Shown: positions 1 to 12,525 of the stretch, one piece after another
Numbering within the stretch: position 1 is the first letter of the stretch
How the letters are laid out: each line of letters starts with the position of its first letter
Assembly (NCBI GenBank): GCA_019722365.1
Contig: JADFUC010000718.1
Span: 124,001-188,000 of the forward strand
Direction: 5' to 3'
From: Lithospermum erythrorhizon
Taxonomy: Eukaryota > Streptophyta > Magnoliopsida > Boraginales > Boraginaceae
Length of the DNA stretch: 64,000 bases
Position numbers and translations under genes: made by a program
The notes under the pieces: model-generated
What the model saw: only the letters and a program-made list of their open reading frames with translations
Database searches by the model: none
Told to the model about the DNA's origin: nothing

Positions 1-399
1 ATATAGTAATTGGAAATATTGTTATGAATTGTTTAAGTTCCTAGACCCGATTAAAGATTATACTAAAAAGTTTTTTCCTTTCGATATCATCAAGCATTCA
101 TCATTCTTTTAGAATGTGTTGTTAATCTTGCAATTATTATGACTAAACATAGAGATGAGTATATTTGTTAGAATGGTTCGAATATGGAAGATAAGTTTTT
201 AAAATATTTTCATCCTATACCGCATGAATATGCAATTGATTTTAATATTGAATCTAATTTGAATTAAGAGTTTTTTATTTCTACGTAGACGCATTTTATG
301 ATGCTTTAATACCCTTTAATCCTGAACTAAAGAATTTTGATATTAAGAAATATAAAGATGGAATTGAAACATATTTGTATAATATGTATAGCAAATATC
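1..399. other. gene-free AT-rich repeat flank
   Basis: No open frame of useful length and no recognisable domain. The stretch leads directly into the 5' end of the forward LTR copy at about 400 and is probably older transposon debris. Confidence 0.4.
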
Positions 400-1355
400 T
401 ATTGGAAATCAGAGTATTTTGATTTCTATAATTATGCCCGTTGCGACAATTATTGTAACAACTTATTTACTAGTTTTAGTTAAATGAGATTACTCAAATT
501 AAGTGTTCAATAAATAGTAATTGTAAATTACTAAAATAGAACTCACACACGATAATATAGGGGATTATGCAGTGCTTAGATGCAAATGCATGCCGATATA
601 ATAATCATAATGGTCAATTATTTTATTATATGACTAATATTATCTAAGCCTAAATTCGCACACACATCTGATGACGTTGAGTTCACGTTCCGTGTATGGG
701 TGCATCGAGATTGTTAAATTGGGGAGTTGATTGAAATCAAGCGAGATACCCGACTTCGAGTTTACATTGATAATGTAAAATACAAATTGGACAAACCGAA
801 TCAATTAAATTGATATTTCAATTGGCAGTTTTGATGGAAGCTTTAGTAATTTGTTAAATTAGAACACTTTCGTTTAGTAATAAGTTAGTTAACGGCTTTA
901 GGAGTTAACTATTTATCAAAACAGTCGAGCTATTAAATAAAACGAGAAGAATATATAAGGAGAAAAGATGAAATGAAAAACCTAAGAACTTCATTCATCC
1001 TTCCCCTAAATTCATTTCGGCCCTCTGACTTTGGGTTTAAGTCAAAGTTTTGTCTCAAATTCTTGTCCAATTAACAAGTAGATTCACAGCAAATCCCCGA
1101 TCGCGTATTTCGAGCCGTTCTTGGTGTAGACTAGCTGAGGAGGCATTTCACTTGAGGTCTTTGAAAGTTTCTCGGGAAAATTTGTGAGGAAGAGAAGTTG
1201 CCACCATCCGGCTGCGTCTTTGTAAGTACTCTCGTATTCCTCCGTGTATGAATTGCATTTGTGTATATGTTTTAAGTAATTCATTATTATATACGTTTAT
1301 TCGATCTTGGTTTGCATTTGTTTATTTTATTGAACAAGTTGCGTAATTTTCAACA
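400..1355 (+). mobile_element. Copia-type LTR, forward copy
   Basis: This segment matches the reverse complement of 3399-4358 along nearly its whole length, with scattered indels. It begins with a worn TGTTGGAAATC-like end and closes with TTTTCAACA. A TATA-like site (AATATATAAGG) near 948-960, ahead of a transcript-like stretch, sets the orientation. Directly after it lies a TATCA-containing stretch that could be a decayed initiator-Met primer binding site. The LTR pairing is seen directly; the Copia assignment rests on end sequence and the weak primer site. Confidence 0.6.
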
Positions 1356-3398
1356 ATATCAATCAAGGTATGAATGATATGAGCAGCGCCTGGAAATAGT
1401 ATATAAACTTTAATGTGCCCCGCTTGTATGAGTTAAAATAGGAAGTCAACATGATCGCCTTAGAAATGTTTTACAATTATTAGGTGAAAATAGTCCCACT
1501 CCTCATGAACCACGAATGAGTTGACTCGATATTTAACCCTTAACTTTGAATTGAAATGGTGAGCGTCAAAGGAAACCCTTGTTTCTGTATTGTCTAAAGA
1601 TGACAAAAGAAATATTTTCTATATCTGTAATGATAGCTTCAGGTGAATCCAGCGTTTAGCGTGAAAGTACAAATACACTCAAGTACGTTGAAACTTCTGA
1701 GCTCGGCCCGATTGAAGTGTATTGTGTGTGTCGAGATTGGATGGCTTTCGAACATAGGATGCAAGATCGAGACTCACTCATAGAACAAAAGCAAAAAGAT
1801 ATGTTCGACGATCTTAGTGACATTGAGGAAGAAATTGAAGAAGAAGAGACCAACACATTATACAATGAAGTTGACTCCGACAAAAGAAGAATGCAGAGAT
1901 GAATTAGTTTATGATGATTAGATTTGTATAATTTTTAAGGAACTCATTGTAAACTCTGGCCCTTGTGATATAAGCGTAAGCGACTTAAATAATAAAATGT
2001 TCATTGTTCCATTAAGTTAAACTTTTTATATATCCTACAATGTGTTCTTAGCGTAGTACCATCTAAGCGAGGCGGTGCAGTTTATACTCAAGCGTGTACG
2101 TTTAATTGAAAGCAGTCCCGTCATGGGAACCTAAAATCTTGGTTTCTTCGTGTGACAAAACGTGACCCGTCTCGAATAAATGTGATGCTTGCTTTGTCAC
2201 CTGGCTGCTCTTTAATGTAACAAACGTGGTCATGTTAAAATTAGCGATGGGCACTTTTGTCGAGTGCATTTAAAGAAGCGATCATTACCTCTTTTTCCTT
2301 AATGGTGGCCGTTCATGCTTGGTACATTAGATCGAAACAAATCGATTTTTAGGGTTAAAAATGGGCTGACTTTTCTTGATATAACATATATTTTAACTTC
2401 CCCAACCAAATTTCTCTCGATTCAATCCTCGACTCATCCAATCATCTGCTTACATATTCAAGTACCTGATATCATCAAATTAAACTCGATTTGAATTAAT
2501 AGGACGAAAAATCAAAAGCAAAAGAAGTTGTTCAAGATGAAGAAGTTTCAACCGGGAGGGGTCGTAGAATGAGACCCTTTCAAACACTACACCACACTAC
2601 ACTTCTGACAAGGGCTGAGGGGCCAGGCGAAGGGATCGAAAAGCTGTTACAGTAAGACCGGGATTGTACCTCTGAGCATGAGAGGGTGAGTGGTGGTAGT
2701 AATTATTTAAGTTATTAGAAGATGCCAATGTTCAATTATTTGTAACTTTTATTAGTGATTGGTACCCCGAGATAGTTGCGCAATTTCATCATCGCTAGGA
2801 GTTACTTATTCGAATGGAGGTGTGGGGTGTAATTCACAGTGTGGTGTCCGTGGTAGTCGCGAGAAGATGATTTAGTTGAGTATTAGGTTTGAGTAGGGAG
2901 GGATTCCACAGTATAATAATAAAAGAGGGTGTGGTGTAGTAATTGGCCGGTTAGTTTGAATGATTGTTCGGCCACTCTTATGATGGTCGTATAGCTGAAG
3001 CCGTCCCAGCGTATAGAGAACAGCTGAGCGACGCTTGGTTTATTTGGAAAGGTCGTTCAAGGGAGTCCTTTGCCCGCTGCGTCAGCGTGGAGCTTACTTT
3101 CATACATGCATTGAATTATGGGCTAGTGTGAGATAGGGGTTAAGGTCAATTGCCACATATGATCTTTGCTATATCAACTATCAAAAAAATAAGCTTCCGC
3201 ATCAATATGGGATGATACTCTCTCATTTGTTGGTCAATTGCCAAGGTGTTCCCGTTTTAGAAAATCAACAAATGATACAATGTAAGAAGGACACTATGAT
3301 AGGAAGACAATCGATGCTTGCCCAGGGGTTGTATATGTGGAGGGGTAGGTTGCTTTCTAAGTGGGAAGTTTTGAAATTTGAGTTCGTGAGGGATGATG
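1356..3398. other. transposon-like interior, no intact gene
   Basis: The stretch between the two opposed LTRs holds no intact gag, protease, integrase or reverse transcriptase frame that I can recognise. An acidic open frame at 1717-1902 (+), rich in Glu and Asp near its end, could be the tail of a transposon protein but matches no family I can name. The frame at 3212-3421 (+) is probably chance. Confidence 0.4.
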
Positions 3399-4358
3399 TG
3401 TTGGAAAAATTACACAACTAATTCATAATAAACATGAACAAATGCAACCAAGATCGAATAAATGTATAAAATCGAATTACAAAACATACATATATATAAA
3501 TTCATACACGTATGAATACAAAGAGTACTGATACTTGTGATATGGTAATTTCAACCTGCACGAATCCTCCATTGAACCCACTTAGCGCTTTCCAGTGAAA
3601 TGCTCGAGTTAATTATGCTTAAAGGCGGTTGAATCTACATGGCTGGTTGCTAGAAATCTTCACGATCAATTGGACAAAAATGAGTCAAAAACTTGACTCA
3701 AAATGCTAGAAGAGAGAGGAGGAGGCTGATTTCTTTCAGGGAGTTTAGGGGAAGATGAAATGAAACTAGGTTTTCATTTCATATTTTTCTTGCTTTCTTC
3801 TTCTGTTTCGTCCAGAATAGCTTGACTCGTTTGATAAATAAGCTAACTCGTTAAGCGATTAACTAACTTAATACTAAGCAGTGAAGTAACTTAACAAGTT
3901 ACTAATGAGCTTCCCTCATTAAACCGTCAATTGAACTAGCAAGTTAATTGATTTGGTTTTGTCCAATTTGTATTTTACATTATCAATGTAAAAACTCTCG
4001 ATTGAGTATCTCGTTGATTTTAATCAACTCCCAATTTGACAATCACGATTTAATTCCATACATGGAATATGACTCAACGTCATTGTATTATTAATGACAT
4101 AGAGCTCGGATAATATTAATTAAAGTATAACAATATAATTGGCCAATTATGATTATTATATCCAATTATGCATGGGATCTAGCAATGCGGTTTAACTTTT
4201 GATATTGTATCATGAGTTCCATTTTAGTAATTTACAATTACTTTTTATTAACTATTTAGTTTGAGGTAATCTCGTTTAACTAAAACTAGTAAATGGTGTT
4301 AAATAATTGTCATGACGGAAGCGTAATTATAGAAATCAAAATACTACGATTTCCAACA
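3399..4358 (-). mobile_element. Copia-type LTR, reverse copy
   Basis: This is the better preserved partner of the 400-1355 LTR, in inverted orientation. On the plus strand it starts TGTTGG and ends CCAACA, the perfect inverted terminal dinucleotides and short palindromic ends expected of an LTR. No convincing target-site duplication flanks it (tgatg before, tggta after), so it is either a rearranged solo LTR or part of a nested or inverted insertion. Confidence 0.65.
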
Positions 4359-5345
4359 TGGTATTATTGGTTGTTCAGCGAATATGCCCCGGTGCGTCAG
4401 TAGGATGGTTACCAAGTACTAAGGGGCAGCTTTATCCATGACACGTTTTTGTTCACTCGGCCAGTAAGGATCATCGTCGAGCTTTCTTAGGGTCAGTGAA
4501 TGCCAACATGTTAGCCATGTTTGGTGAGATAAGGACAAATATGCAGGGAATGAGGCTTGGGATGGATCGTCACGGTTAATCTGAGGTGGAGGATATGAGG
4601 TTGGCATTGCGAGGGGATGCCCAGCCCAGCGGCCGCCCGCGCCCGCCCGATTGATCGTGAGGATGAATTGGAGGATATGACATAGAAGAAACACATAGGT
4701 GAATGTGTTTTTGTTTCATGTTATGTACTTTCAATTTCAAACAATTATGGTTCTTTTGCATTTTATGTAAATGTACTTTGGTATTCGAGAGCAATTTAGT
4801 TTTGATGTTATGCATTTTAGTATTTGAAGGCAATGATTATGTTATGTGGTTGTCGAACATTTTGGGTGTGTTGTCGCTTTGTGGTAATTTCGATTTCACG
4901 TTACTTTTTAAGTGTTTATGGTATTTAATTCTATTATTTTCTACAACGTTTATGTGTTAAACGGTGACACGTTTGTCTAACGTTGCCCACGTTTATCTGA
5001 GCCTCTGAGGAATACAACATGTCTTTATTATGTATTTTATGTGTTAAACGGTGGCACGTTAAGTAATAGCGTTACCCGCGTTTAGTTGATGCTAGAATGA
5101 AACGTGTTTTAGAATACTTGTGTTAAAGAGGTAGCGTTTATTTTAAATATTCTGCGTTTATTAAGAGGCGCGAGGCCTCGAAGTGGGCGGCCAGAATACC
5201 CAAAGATATTAGGTAGGCTCGGGCCGGGCCGAGGGCCTCAGGGCTAAACCCTCGACCCCCACGTCCGTCCGTTTCTTAATGGGCCGGGTGCCGTCCGTGG
5301 ACTATTAGGCCGTGGCAATTGACTGAGGCGGTGGGCGGGCCCACT
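4359..5345. mobile_element. decayed DNA-transposon-like segment with GC-rich end
   Basis: Near 4500-4690 a broken plus-strand frame rich in Met, Arg and Gly looks like the end of a transposon accessory protein. From about 4960 there are repeated motifs around gtgttaaacggtg and acgttgccc. The last 190 bp (5160-5345) turn very GC-rich and end in gggcccactccgttagacacc-like sequence, which resembles terminal regions of some plant PIF/Harbinger elements. I found no matching opposite end, so the class is an inference. Confidence 0.3.
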
Positions 5346-5816
5346 CCGTTAGACACCATGATATGTGATTAGAGTATGATTCTAGATGTTTGTTTCGAGT
5401 TCTTTTAGGTGAATGTTTCATGGTTTGCATGTCTATGCAACAATTAAGAGTTCAGATGATTATGATATAGCACACTTAGTAGAGAACTTTATATCTTAGA
5501 TAATTCTATTTTCTTAAAAAAATTCCTAGCCAAATGATTTTATTAAAACGACATGGTCAAAAAAAGGAAATAAATATTACAATCAATTAATAAAGTTGCT
5601 CTGGGTCAAGGTAGGATATATAAATATTAGTCCACATACATTAATAAGGTTGCTCTAAATATTATTCTCGTGTCTATCATTGATAATAGTATATGAATAT
5701 TTGATTGAAAAACTATAAGTTTAATTATAACATAAGGGGTCCATCGGTGCCTTTCTGGCTTGCTAAATGAATGAAATTTCAATGTAGGTGGCATTAAACT
5801 AGAGGAAAGTACACCA

Positions 5817-5942
5817 TAGTTTCATCAGTTACATTGCGTCATAATTACATAAACTATTTAATTTCCACATTTACCATAAGTTTCATCCAGTTACATTGCG
5901 TAATAGTTACATAAACTATTTAATTTCCACACATCCATGAAC
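5817..5942. repeat. two-copy tandem repeat, about 63 bp unit
   Basis: Two adjacent copies share gttacattgcgt and acataaactatttaatttcc with a few differences. No coding content. The surrounding 5346-6480 bases are AT-rich and hold no gene I can support. Confidence 0.6.
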
Positions 5943-6480
5943 TTCATAGCTTCAAGTAACAATCAATCTAGTCATCTTGAAAATGCTGACCTTTCATTTT
6001 TCAAGCAATGCTGATGAGTAAATATATATTGCCGGCCGCGAATGAGTATGCATGTGAAACCAAACCATATATGGGCAGAGCTAGGATTTACTTTTATGGT
6101 GGATCAAATAGCTATGAATATTATATTAAATGAAATTTGAAGGACTTATACAAAATTTATGACAAATTATTGAAATTAGGGTGTGCTTAATAATGAAAAT
6201 ATAATATTTTCTTAAATTTAAAGAGATAAAATATAATTTTTAAAAATATAATATTTTTAAAATTGGGGTTAAACATGCATTTAATGGCATGGCTTAAACT
6301 TTCGTTAAATGTCGTTTAATCATACATGCATATTTTAATTTATCTCATTTAACCACACATGCTAAAGTTTTGTTGCCATGGGATGTCTTTTGAAGGGAAA
6401 AATTAGAAAAATGAAATTTACTTTAAATCAATTTGTCATGTTTGATCATATATGTTTCATTTCATCGATCGCCCATACAT

Positions 6481-7021
6481 TAGGGATGTGCATAAAATTC
6501 GAAACTTGATTAAAAGCAGAACAAAAATAGCCGAAATTTCCGGAACTTGAGCAGGATTTAGGTTCGATAGCCAACGATTAAGTTAGGCCTTTAAATTAGT
6601 GAGCTGATTTTTATAGATTTCTGATTTTACGTTTATTATATTTTTCAAAATCTTGTAGTATTTGCTTGTGTACTTTTTAAGGAGGTAAATTTTTGTTTAA
6701 CTTTGTTCATTAATGAGATAATATAATATAAATATTTCTAAAGCTAATAATACATGAATAAAAAGATATGTAAAAAGAATGGTATTATGTATTGAATGTG
6801 TATGTAGATTGTATAATTAATCTTAAAAGGAGTTTATTGAAATTACATGAATTACATCTAGTCTTAATACTTAATTTTAAGCTCAAGACGATAGACTCAA
6901 GCTCAAAACCGAATCCAAGCCGATAGGATTGCAAACGATTTAAGCTGAACTTTGAAAAAAGCTTGAAGCGAAATAGGTTCGATTTTACTTTTTGCTCAAA
7001 ATCGAACCAAACCGATCCCTA
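6481..7021. mobile_element. MITE-like non-autonomous element
   Basis: The segment starts TAGGGATGTGCA and ends ATCGATCCCTA-like (gatccct then a), giving short inverted ends around TAGGGAT. Both halves carry gaaac/ggttcgattt-type motifs that are mirror images of each other, as in many plant foldback elements that begin with GGGATGTGCA. An ACA/ACAT flank could be the target duplication. There is no transposase. Confidence 0.4.
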
Positions 7022-8436
7022 CACAAGTATACCATACATGTTTCGAACTGTCTGGTATAGAAGTGTCGATCCTCTACGTTTAACACTAAAAAATTTAGTC
7101 TTATTTTTTGTGTGTGTCTTGGTTGAATTAATAACACTTTTAAATTAATTTAAGCATACTTGTAATATTCAAGTAACGTAACATAGATTATCTCACCCGA
7201 GTATCATTCGTCATTACTTTCTTTCACAACAAGCAGCAACTTAAATTATGAAAATAAAAGGTTGATTAATAATCTCAAAAGTTGACCGAAAATGATCCAG
7301 TCTCGTTCAATTATTATAATTTATTGCATTGTGGGTCAAAGTCAAGATGGTGGTACCGGAAAACTGACCCAAAGAAATGAATTGAAGTGACTTTATGAAA
7401 TGGAGTATTACTACTACTTAATAATAATACTCCATCGACCATACTCTGCTCAAAAGAATAGTGGAACTCTTTGATTTTCTAATGGTTGAAATTTTAAATT
7501 TTAAACACATATATTTATTTTATTACATGTTTTTTTGATTTCTTTTGTAACGAAAGATCCGTAGTCGATATCCATAATGTGCATTGTATAAATCTCGAAC
7601 AGACGTAATAGCCCTTTTATATTAAATTAATGAATGTTTGTATTTTTTGAAACTAACAATCATGTAATATGTTAAACTCACAAAGTGAGAAAAGATAACT
7701 AAACTAAAAACTCCCACATTTTGAAATGAAAATTTATTTAATATCTTTAAGTTCTTAACATCTTTGAAAGGTAATTTGGCAAAAGTGCAATGATATGTTA
7801 TATCATGATTCTCAAACCTTTTCTTTCCATAACATTGGATGAATTTTCTACCACATATTATGATGTTATCTTGAATTTTTTTTAGACAATTCTTCCATTC
7901 TGTTTCAAGAATTGATGTTGAAAGTTCATGTTGTTACTTGCATAGCGAGTTAATGGCCATATTAAAAAATATAATTTTTCATTTTCAATCATTTTTAAGT
8001 GCCCTACATATAATCAAGTACTAGTAGTAGTTATTTCTCTTTTGATTTTCCAATTCATCCCCCCAAAGCTACATACCTTTTTTTTCCCTAACTTTACAAA
8101 AAACCTGGAAAGTCAAGTTTACCAATTCTATAAATTCCACTCTAGTTTTTTTTTTCCAGTGCTTTGAATGAACTTACCATATAGTCATATAGATGATTCT
8201 ATTATTTCTTTAACCATTTTCCTAGTTTCTTGGTTGAATTAGTCTTTCTTCAAACTCAGGTCTAAGAGTCTCATTGATTCATCCATTTTTTATTAAACAT
8301 CTTTCATATATGAACTAGCAACTTCATTTCATCAATACTCAAAAGCCTTGTTTATAAGCAAATATCCAATCAAGAATCCCATTTTGCTAATAAATAAAAA
8401 CATTTTTTTGGAGGGATCAAATCAAGGTCCCTGGAA
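7022..8436. other. upstream region of the EXO70 gene
   Basis: AT-rich and gene-free. It probably contains the promoter and 5' leader of the EXO70 gene, but I cannot place a TATA box or transcription start with confidence among the many A/T runs. Confidence 0.35.
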
Positions 8437-10395
8437 ATGGAAGAAACCGAGGCGGTTATTGCAGCCATGAATGCTGATCATCACTTGAAGGCTGCAGCTT
8501 ATCATATTCTGAAGGCTCTTGAAGCTAGAGGGAGTTTAACTGATGGTATGGACAAATACTTAGCTGAGCTTAGTGTTCAGTTCGGCTCAATGATCAAAAT
8601 CGACGATGATGAGGCAGCAACAGCAAGCAGAGAGGATGTGTATAGGTTCAGGTCTGCTCAGAAGAAGATACTAAATTTGCAGCCGAGTCGCCTGGACATC
8701 TGTGGTTCAGGCCGTCAGGAATTCGAGGACTACCTGCAGGCTATTGAAGATATCAAGAGGTTGAGGGAGAGTTTTGGAAGGATGGATTCGGGTGGAGCCA
8801 AGAAAGTGGAGGAACTTGACAGTCAAGCTCAGAATATTCTGCAAATCGCCATGGAAAAGTTGCAAGAAGTGTTGATTGGTGTTCTTGGTCAGAATAAGCA
8901 TTGTTTTGAACAAGAGTACATACCATTTCATTCTTGTGAGGGGACTTTCAGCTACGAAGATACTGTAATTTCAACCGAGGATGATTCATTTGGAGGGTCC
9001 TCGAGGAGGGAAAGCAGCAGCACTGAACCTGTGGAATACTTGATGGATTTTGTCCACCCTGATGTTATTCCTCACTTGAAGTCCATTGCGGAATTAATGT
9101 TCTCTTTGAATTATGATCATGAATTTAGCAAGGCTTTCATTAGCTTCTGGAGATGTGAAATGGAAGAATACCTCACTATTCTGGATGTGGAACCTAATAG
9201 CATAGAAGATGTGTATAAGATGGAGTGGGACTACTTGGACAGCAAAATCAAGATTTGGTGCAGGGCAGCAAAAAGCATTTTTGGGTTTTACCTTGTGAAC
9301 GAAAAACGACTCTTCGATCAGGTACTTGTAGAACTTGGATCTGTCAGTTCTATGTGCTTCATTGAGGCAACAAATGCGGCAATTTTTTGCCTTCTGAATT
9401 TTGCTCAAGCTGTAGCAATAGGTTCCCCGGGACCTGAAAGGCTTTTTAGCTTACTGAATATGTATGAGGTTTTAGCAGATCATCTCCAAATTGTGAATAC
9501 TTTATTTGCAGGAGAGGCTGGCTCATTTATCAGGACAGAGTTCAACAATCTGCTTAACAGATTAGGCTACACAGCAAAGTGTATCTTTCTTGAGTTTGGT
9601 AATCAAGTTGCATCAAACTCTTCCACTGTCCCATTCCCAAATGGTGGCATTCCTCCTCTCACAAAATATGTCATGAATTACATCATGCTAGTTGAAAGTT
9701 ACAGCGACACCCTCAACTTGCTTCTGGCAGAGGAGACAGATAATGGAAGCTCAAATCCGACGGAAAAGGACAACTCGTCTGACTTGGCTGACCGGCTTTC
9801 TCATCACTTGCACTCTCTAATATCCATCCTCAAAGCCAAGTTGGAAGAGAAGTCCAACCTGTATGGAGATAATTCTTTGAGGCATATATTTATGATGAAC
9901 AGCATACATTACATGGTAAAAAAAATTAATCATTCCAAAGTGAGGAAGTACTTTGATGATGAATGGATCAGGGAGCACATGGTAAAATATAAACAGCATG
10001 CCAGAGCCTATGAGAGAGTTACATGGAGTAATGTACTAATTCCCCTTCAGGACGATGGAACCAAAGCCAAAGCGATCCTCAAGAAGAGATGCAGAGATTT
10101 CACCATGAGTTTCGAAGAGAAATGGAAGATTCAGAGAGGATGGTGTATTCCAGACAATGAACTTCGAGAAAATCTACGAATCTCCATCTCTCAGACAGTC
10201 ATTCACGCCTACCGCACATTTTTTAGCAGGCTCGCTGCATGCTGCGTCTGTGACACATATATAAAGTACAGCGTCGAGCAATTGGAATCAGACTTATTGG
10301 ATCTTTTCGATGGTTCATACAAGTCAATGAACCATCCAAGGAGGAGAGGAAGTCTGAAAAGTTCTCCACGTTCTAGCATTCTTTCATTCTTTTGA
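8437..10395 (+). CDS. exocyst subunit EXO70 family protein, intronless
   Basis: The protein is 652 residues, within the usual 600-700 range of plant EXO70. EXO70 binds plasma-membrane phosphoinositides and helps the exocyst tether secretory vesicles to their target membrane; in plants it also acts in autophagy and defence. The N-terminal half is helical. From about residue 250 it carries the conserved C-terminal EXO70 domain, with the recognisable run around HIFMMNSIHYMV (near 485) and a late segment around WCIPDNELRENLR. The last 30 residues are basic and serine-rich. The single uninterrupted exon is typical of most plant EXO70 clades other than A. The start is the first in-frame ATG. I see no lesion. 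The clade within EXO70 is not assigned. Confidence 0.93.
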   Translation: MEETEAVIAAMNADHHLKAAAYHILKALEARGSLTDGMDKYLAELSVQFGSMIKIDDDEAATASREDVYRFRSAQKKILNLQPSRLDICGSGRQEFEDYLQAIEDIKRLRESFGRMDSGGAKKVEELDSQAQNILQIAMEKLQEVLIGVLGQNKHCFEQEYIPFHSCEGTFSYEDTVISTEDDSFGGSSRRESSSTEPVEYLMDFVHPDVIPHLKSIAELMFSLNYDHEFSKAFISFWRCEMEEYLTILDVEPNSIEDVYKMEWDYLDSKIKIWCRAAKSIFGFYLVNEKRLFDQVLVELGSVSSMCFIEATNAAIFCLLNFAQAVAIGSPGPERLFSLLNMYEVLADHLQIVNTLFAGEAGSFIRTEFNNLLNRLGYTAKCIFLEFGNQVASNSSTVPFPNGGIPPLTKYVMNYIMLVESYSDTLNLLLAEETDNGSSNPTEKDNSSDLADRLSHHLHSLISILKAKLEEKSNLYGDNSLRHIFMMNSIHYMVKKINHSKVRKYFDDEWIREHMVKYKQHARAYERVTWSNVLIPLQDDGTKAKAILKKRCRDFTMSFEEKWKIQRGWCIPDNELRENLRISISQTVIHAYRTFFSRLAACCVCDTYIKYSVEQLESDLLDLFDGSYKSMNHPRRRGSLKSSPRSSILSFF

Positions 10396-11604
10396 TTCTT
10401 TTTCTTCACCATTTTGGTGACTGTAATAGCACTAGACCATTGTAATATAGGTATACATAGCTAGCTTTACTGGAGGTCTCAAGTATATGTTAATTGTAGG
10501 AGAGTTCTCATGTATCTTTCTACAGATTGTTGTACAGGCATTGTAGTGTGGCCATTCTTCAATATTCAGGCTATCAATCTGATTGTTGAATAAAGATGTT
10601 CTTCACTTCTTTTTTTCAAAAATGAATTATCAAAAGTTGAGTATGATAGTATCACAAAAAGCACAATATTCGCCTAAAATGGGTGAGACTGTTTCCAATG
10701 CACCAAATGTATAAGGCATACAAAGTAATGTGCTGTATACTTTTGTCTTGGAAATAGACTTGACCGTCTAGAATATACCTTTTTCTTGGTATATGCTAGC
10801 AGGCCAAAATCAACATTCTAAAAGATTAAAATGCAATGCCACAATATATCGGTTTATTGAAGCACAAAACCTAACAGTAACATGAGGATTTTAGAAAAAA
10901 TTAAACCTCAGTCTACAATCTTTGAAGCCTTCATACCCAACATAGTAAACAAGAGAATCCTATAAACATTTTATCATTAATCATTATACTCCACATAACT
11001 TCTTATTATTGAAAAAAAGACATAAATGAAACATAATCAATAGTTGTAAGAGCCTATTAAATCGATCCATTTGGTACGGCTGGCATCAGCGTCAAAACCA
11101 AAAAAAAAGTAACACTATTTTCGCCAAATGGAAAAAATATCGAGCTTGAGCGTACAGAAATAGCCTATTTATTGCAAAAGATATCGGGCGTTAGCAAATA
11201 GTAAAATTTATTTGTACGAAAAAAATGACGGATAAATGCGAAATCTTTCGATTAGATGCATATCCTATCACTGTACATTTATGCGTAGTTTGAATACCGG
11301 TGAGGGAGCGTATTATTTGAAATAATATGTTTGAGGCGTGAATAGCTGAGTGGTTAGAATCTTCAGGTGATTTAGAGTTCACAGGATTCGATTAACATTA
11401 TAGGGGAGGTGGATGAGTTTTTTTTTTAAAATAGGTGGAAGAAATGACGTGGCAATAGGTTTTGAATCAAAAAAAATAAAATATGTCCATCAACATTGAC
11501 CATTTCATCAATCTATCCAACCAAAATAATTTCTTAAATAAGTTGACTATGATGACTCTAATAAAATCCCAATTAATCTTTCCTTACTCCCTAAACCCTC
11601 ATCG
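10396..11604. other. EXO70 3' flank and RNA-binding-protein promoter region
   Basis: The first about 200 bases should be the EXO70 3' UTR; an aataaag sequence near 10590 is a plausible polyadenylation signal. The rest is gene-free apart from the tRNA-like SINE fragment listed separately. The last bases include taaaccctc just ahead of a possible 5' UTR splice donor, close to the telo-box AAACCCTA found in promoters of translation and RNA-binding genes. Confidence 0.4.
11333..11425 (+). mobile_element. tRNA-derived SINE fragment
   Basis: An A-box-like TAGCTGAGTGG at about 11343 is followed about 40 bases later by a B-box-like GATTCGATT, and the unit ends in a run of T. This is the layout of plant tRNA-derived SINEs. 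It cannot fold into a complete tRNA, so I do not call a tRNA gene. Confidence 0.4.
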
Positions 11605-12523
11605 GTAAGAAGACAACTAAGGTACTCTCCTAAACCCCCCTTTGATTAATAATGTTTTTGTATTCATATTAATGTTTATTATGTTCTATATAACCAATTT
11701 GATTTAATGTTCTCATGTAAGATTGTGTTATGTCTTAATATCAGAGCTTTGCCCTTATCATTTTCTTTTTTGATATTTAACGATGAGGTAAGTTTCCAAC
11801 CAGACTTTTTAGTTACTAACAAGACTTTTCCTACTAATTTATTTGATTAATTTATTCCCCTTATCATTTTCTTTTTAAATATTTAAGGATGAGGTCGAAA
11901 AGAGTTTCATTTGTCTTTTTTCAAGATTAGTTTTTTATATCATATTTTCAACAATTTTAATCTTTTTTCAATCTTAGTATAGCTTTTAAGGTTAGATTTT
12001 TTTGTCGGTAGTGAGGGGATTTTCCTCGTTTAGAACTTGTTTTCTATGTTTGGGTATTTGCTTTTGTGCTTGTGTTTGATACTCAAGAAGAGTTGGACAA
12101 TGACTATGTTAAGAGACGTAGAGTTTGTGTGCTTAACGGAAAGAGATGACCCAATAGAGTTGAATTGATATGTCGAATTCTTATGGCCAACCTTACTTAG
12201 TGGGACGAGGCTTGGTTTGGTTTATGTTTATAGAGTTAGCTCCAAGAATTTGAGAACGTCTTATTGATTCGTGTTGGCGTTGGGATAATGCATGAGGGTA
12301 AGCAACTATATGTATTGAAGGCATCAATGTGGTGTAGCATTTTCTTGGTGAAAGTTATTACACTTGTAGTGAATTGGACTCTTCTTTTGATATAGAATTT
12401 TGCTATACTGCATACTATGTGCGCGCTTGCATTCTATTTTTCCGTTTTATGCTACTTTCAGTGAGACTGACTGAGCCCTTTGTTTCGATTTTAGTTAGCT
12501 TTTGGGGTTTTACTGTTTTGCAG
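11605..12523 (+). other. probable 5' UTR intron of the RNA-binding protein gene
   Basis: A good donor (ATCG|GTAAGA) at 11605 and a good acceptor (TGTTTTGCAG|CC) two bases before the start codon frame this stretch, which has no coding content. Leader introns are common in plant glycine-rich RNA-binding genes. It includes two direct copies of a segment with cttatcattttcttttt (near 11753 and 11856). Confidence 0.45.
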
Positions 12524-12525
12524 CC

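Noticed and set aside
11333..11425. possible tRNA gene
   Set aside because: A-box and B-box words are present, but acceptor and anticodon stems do not pair; better explained as a SINE.
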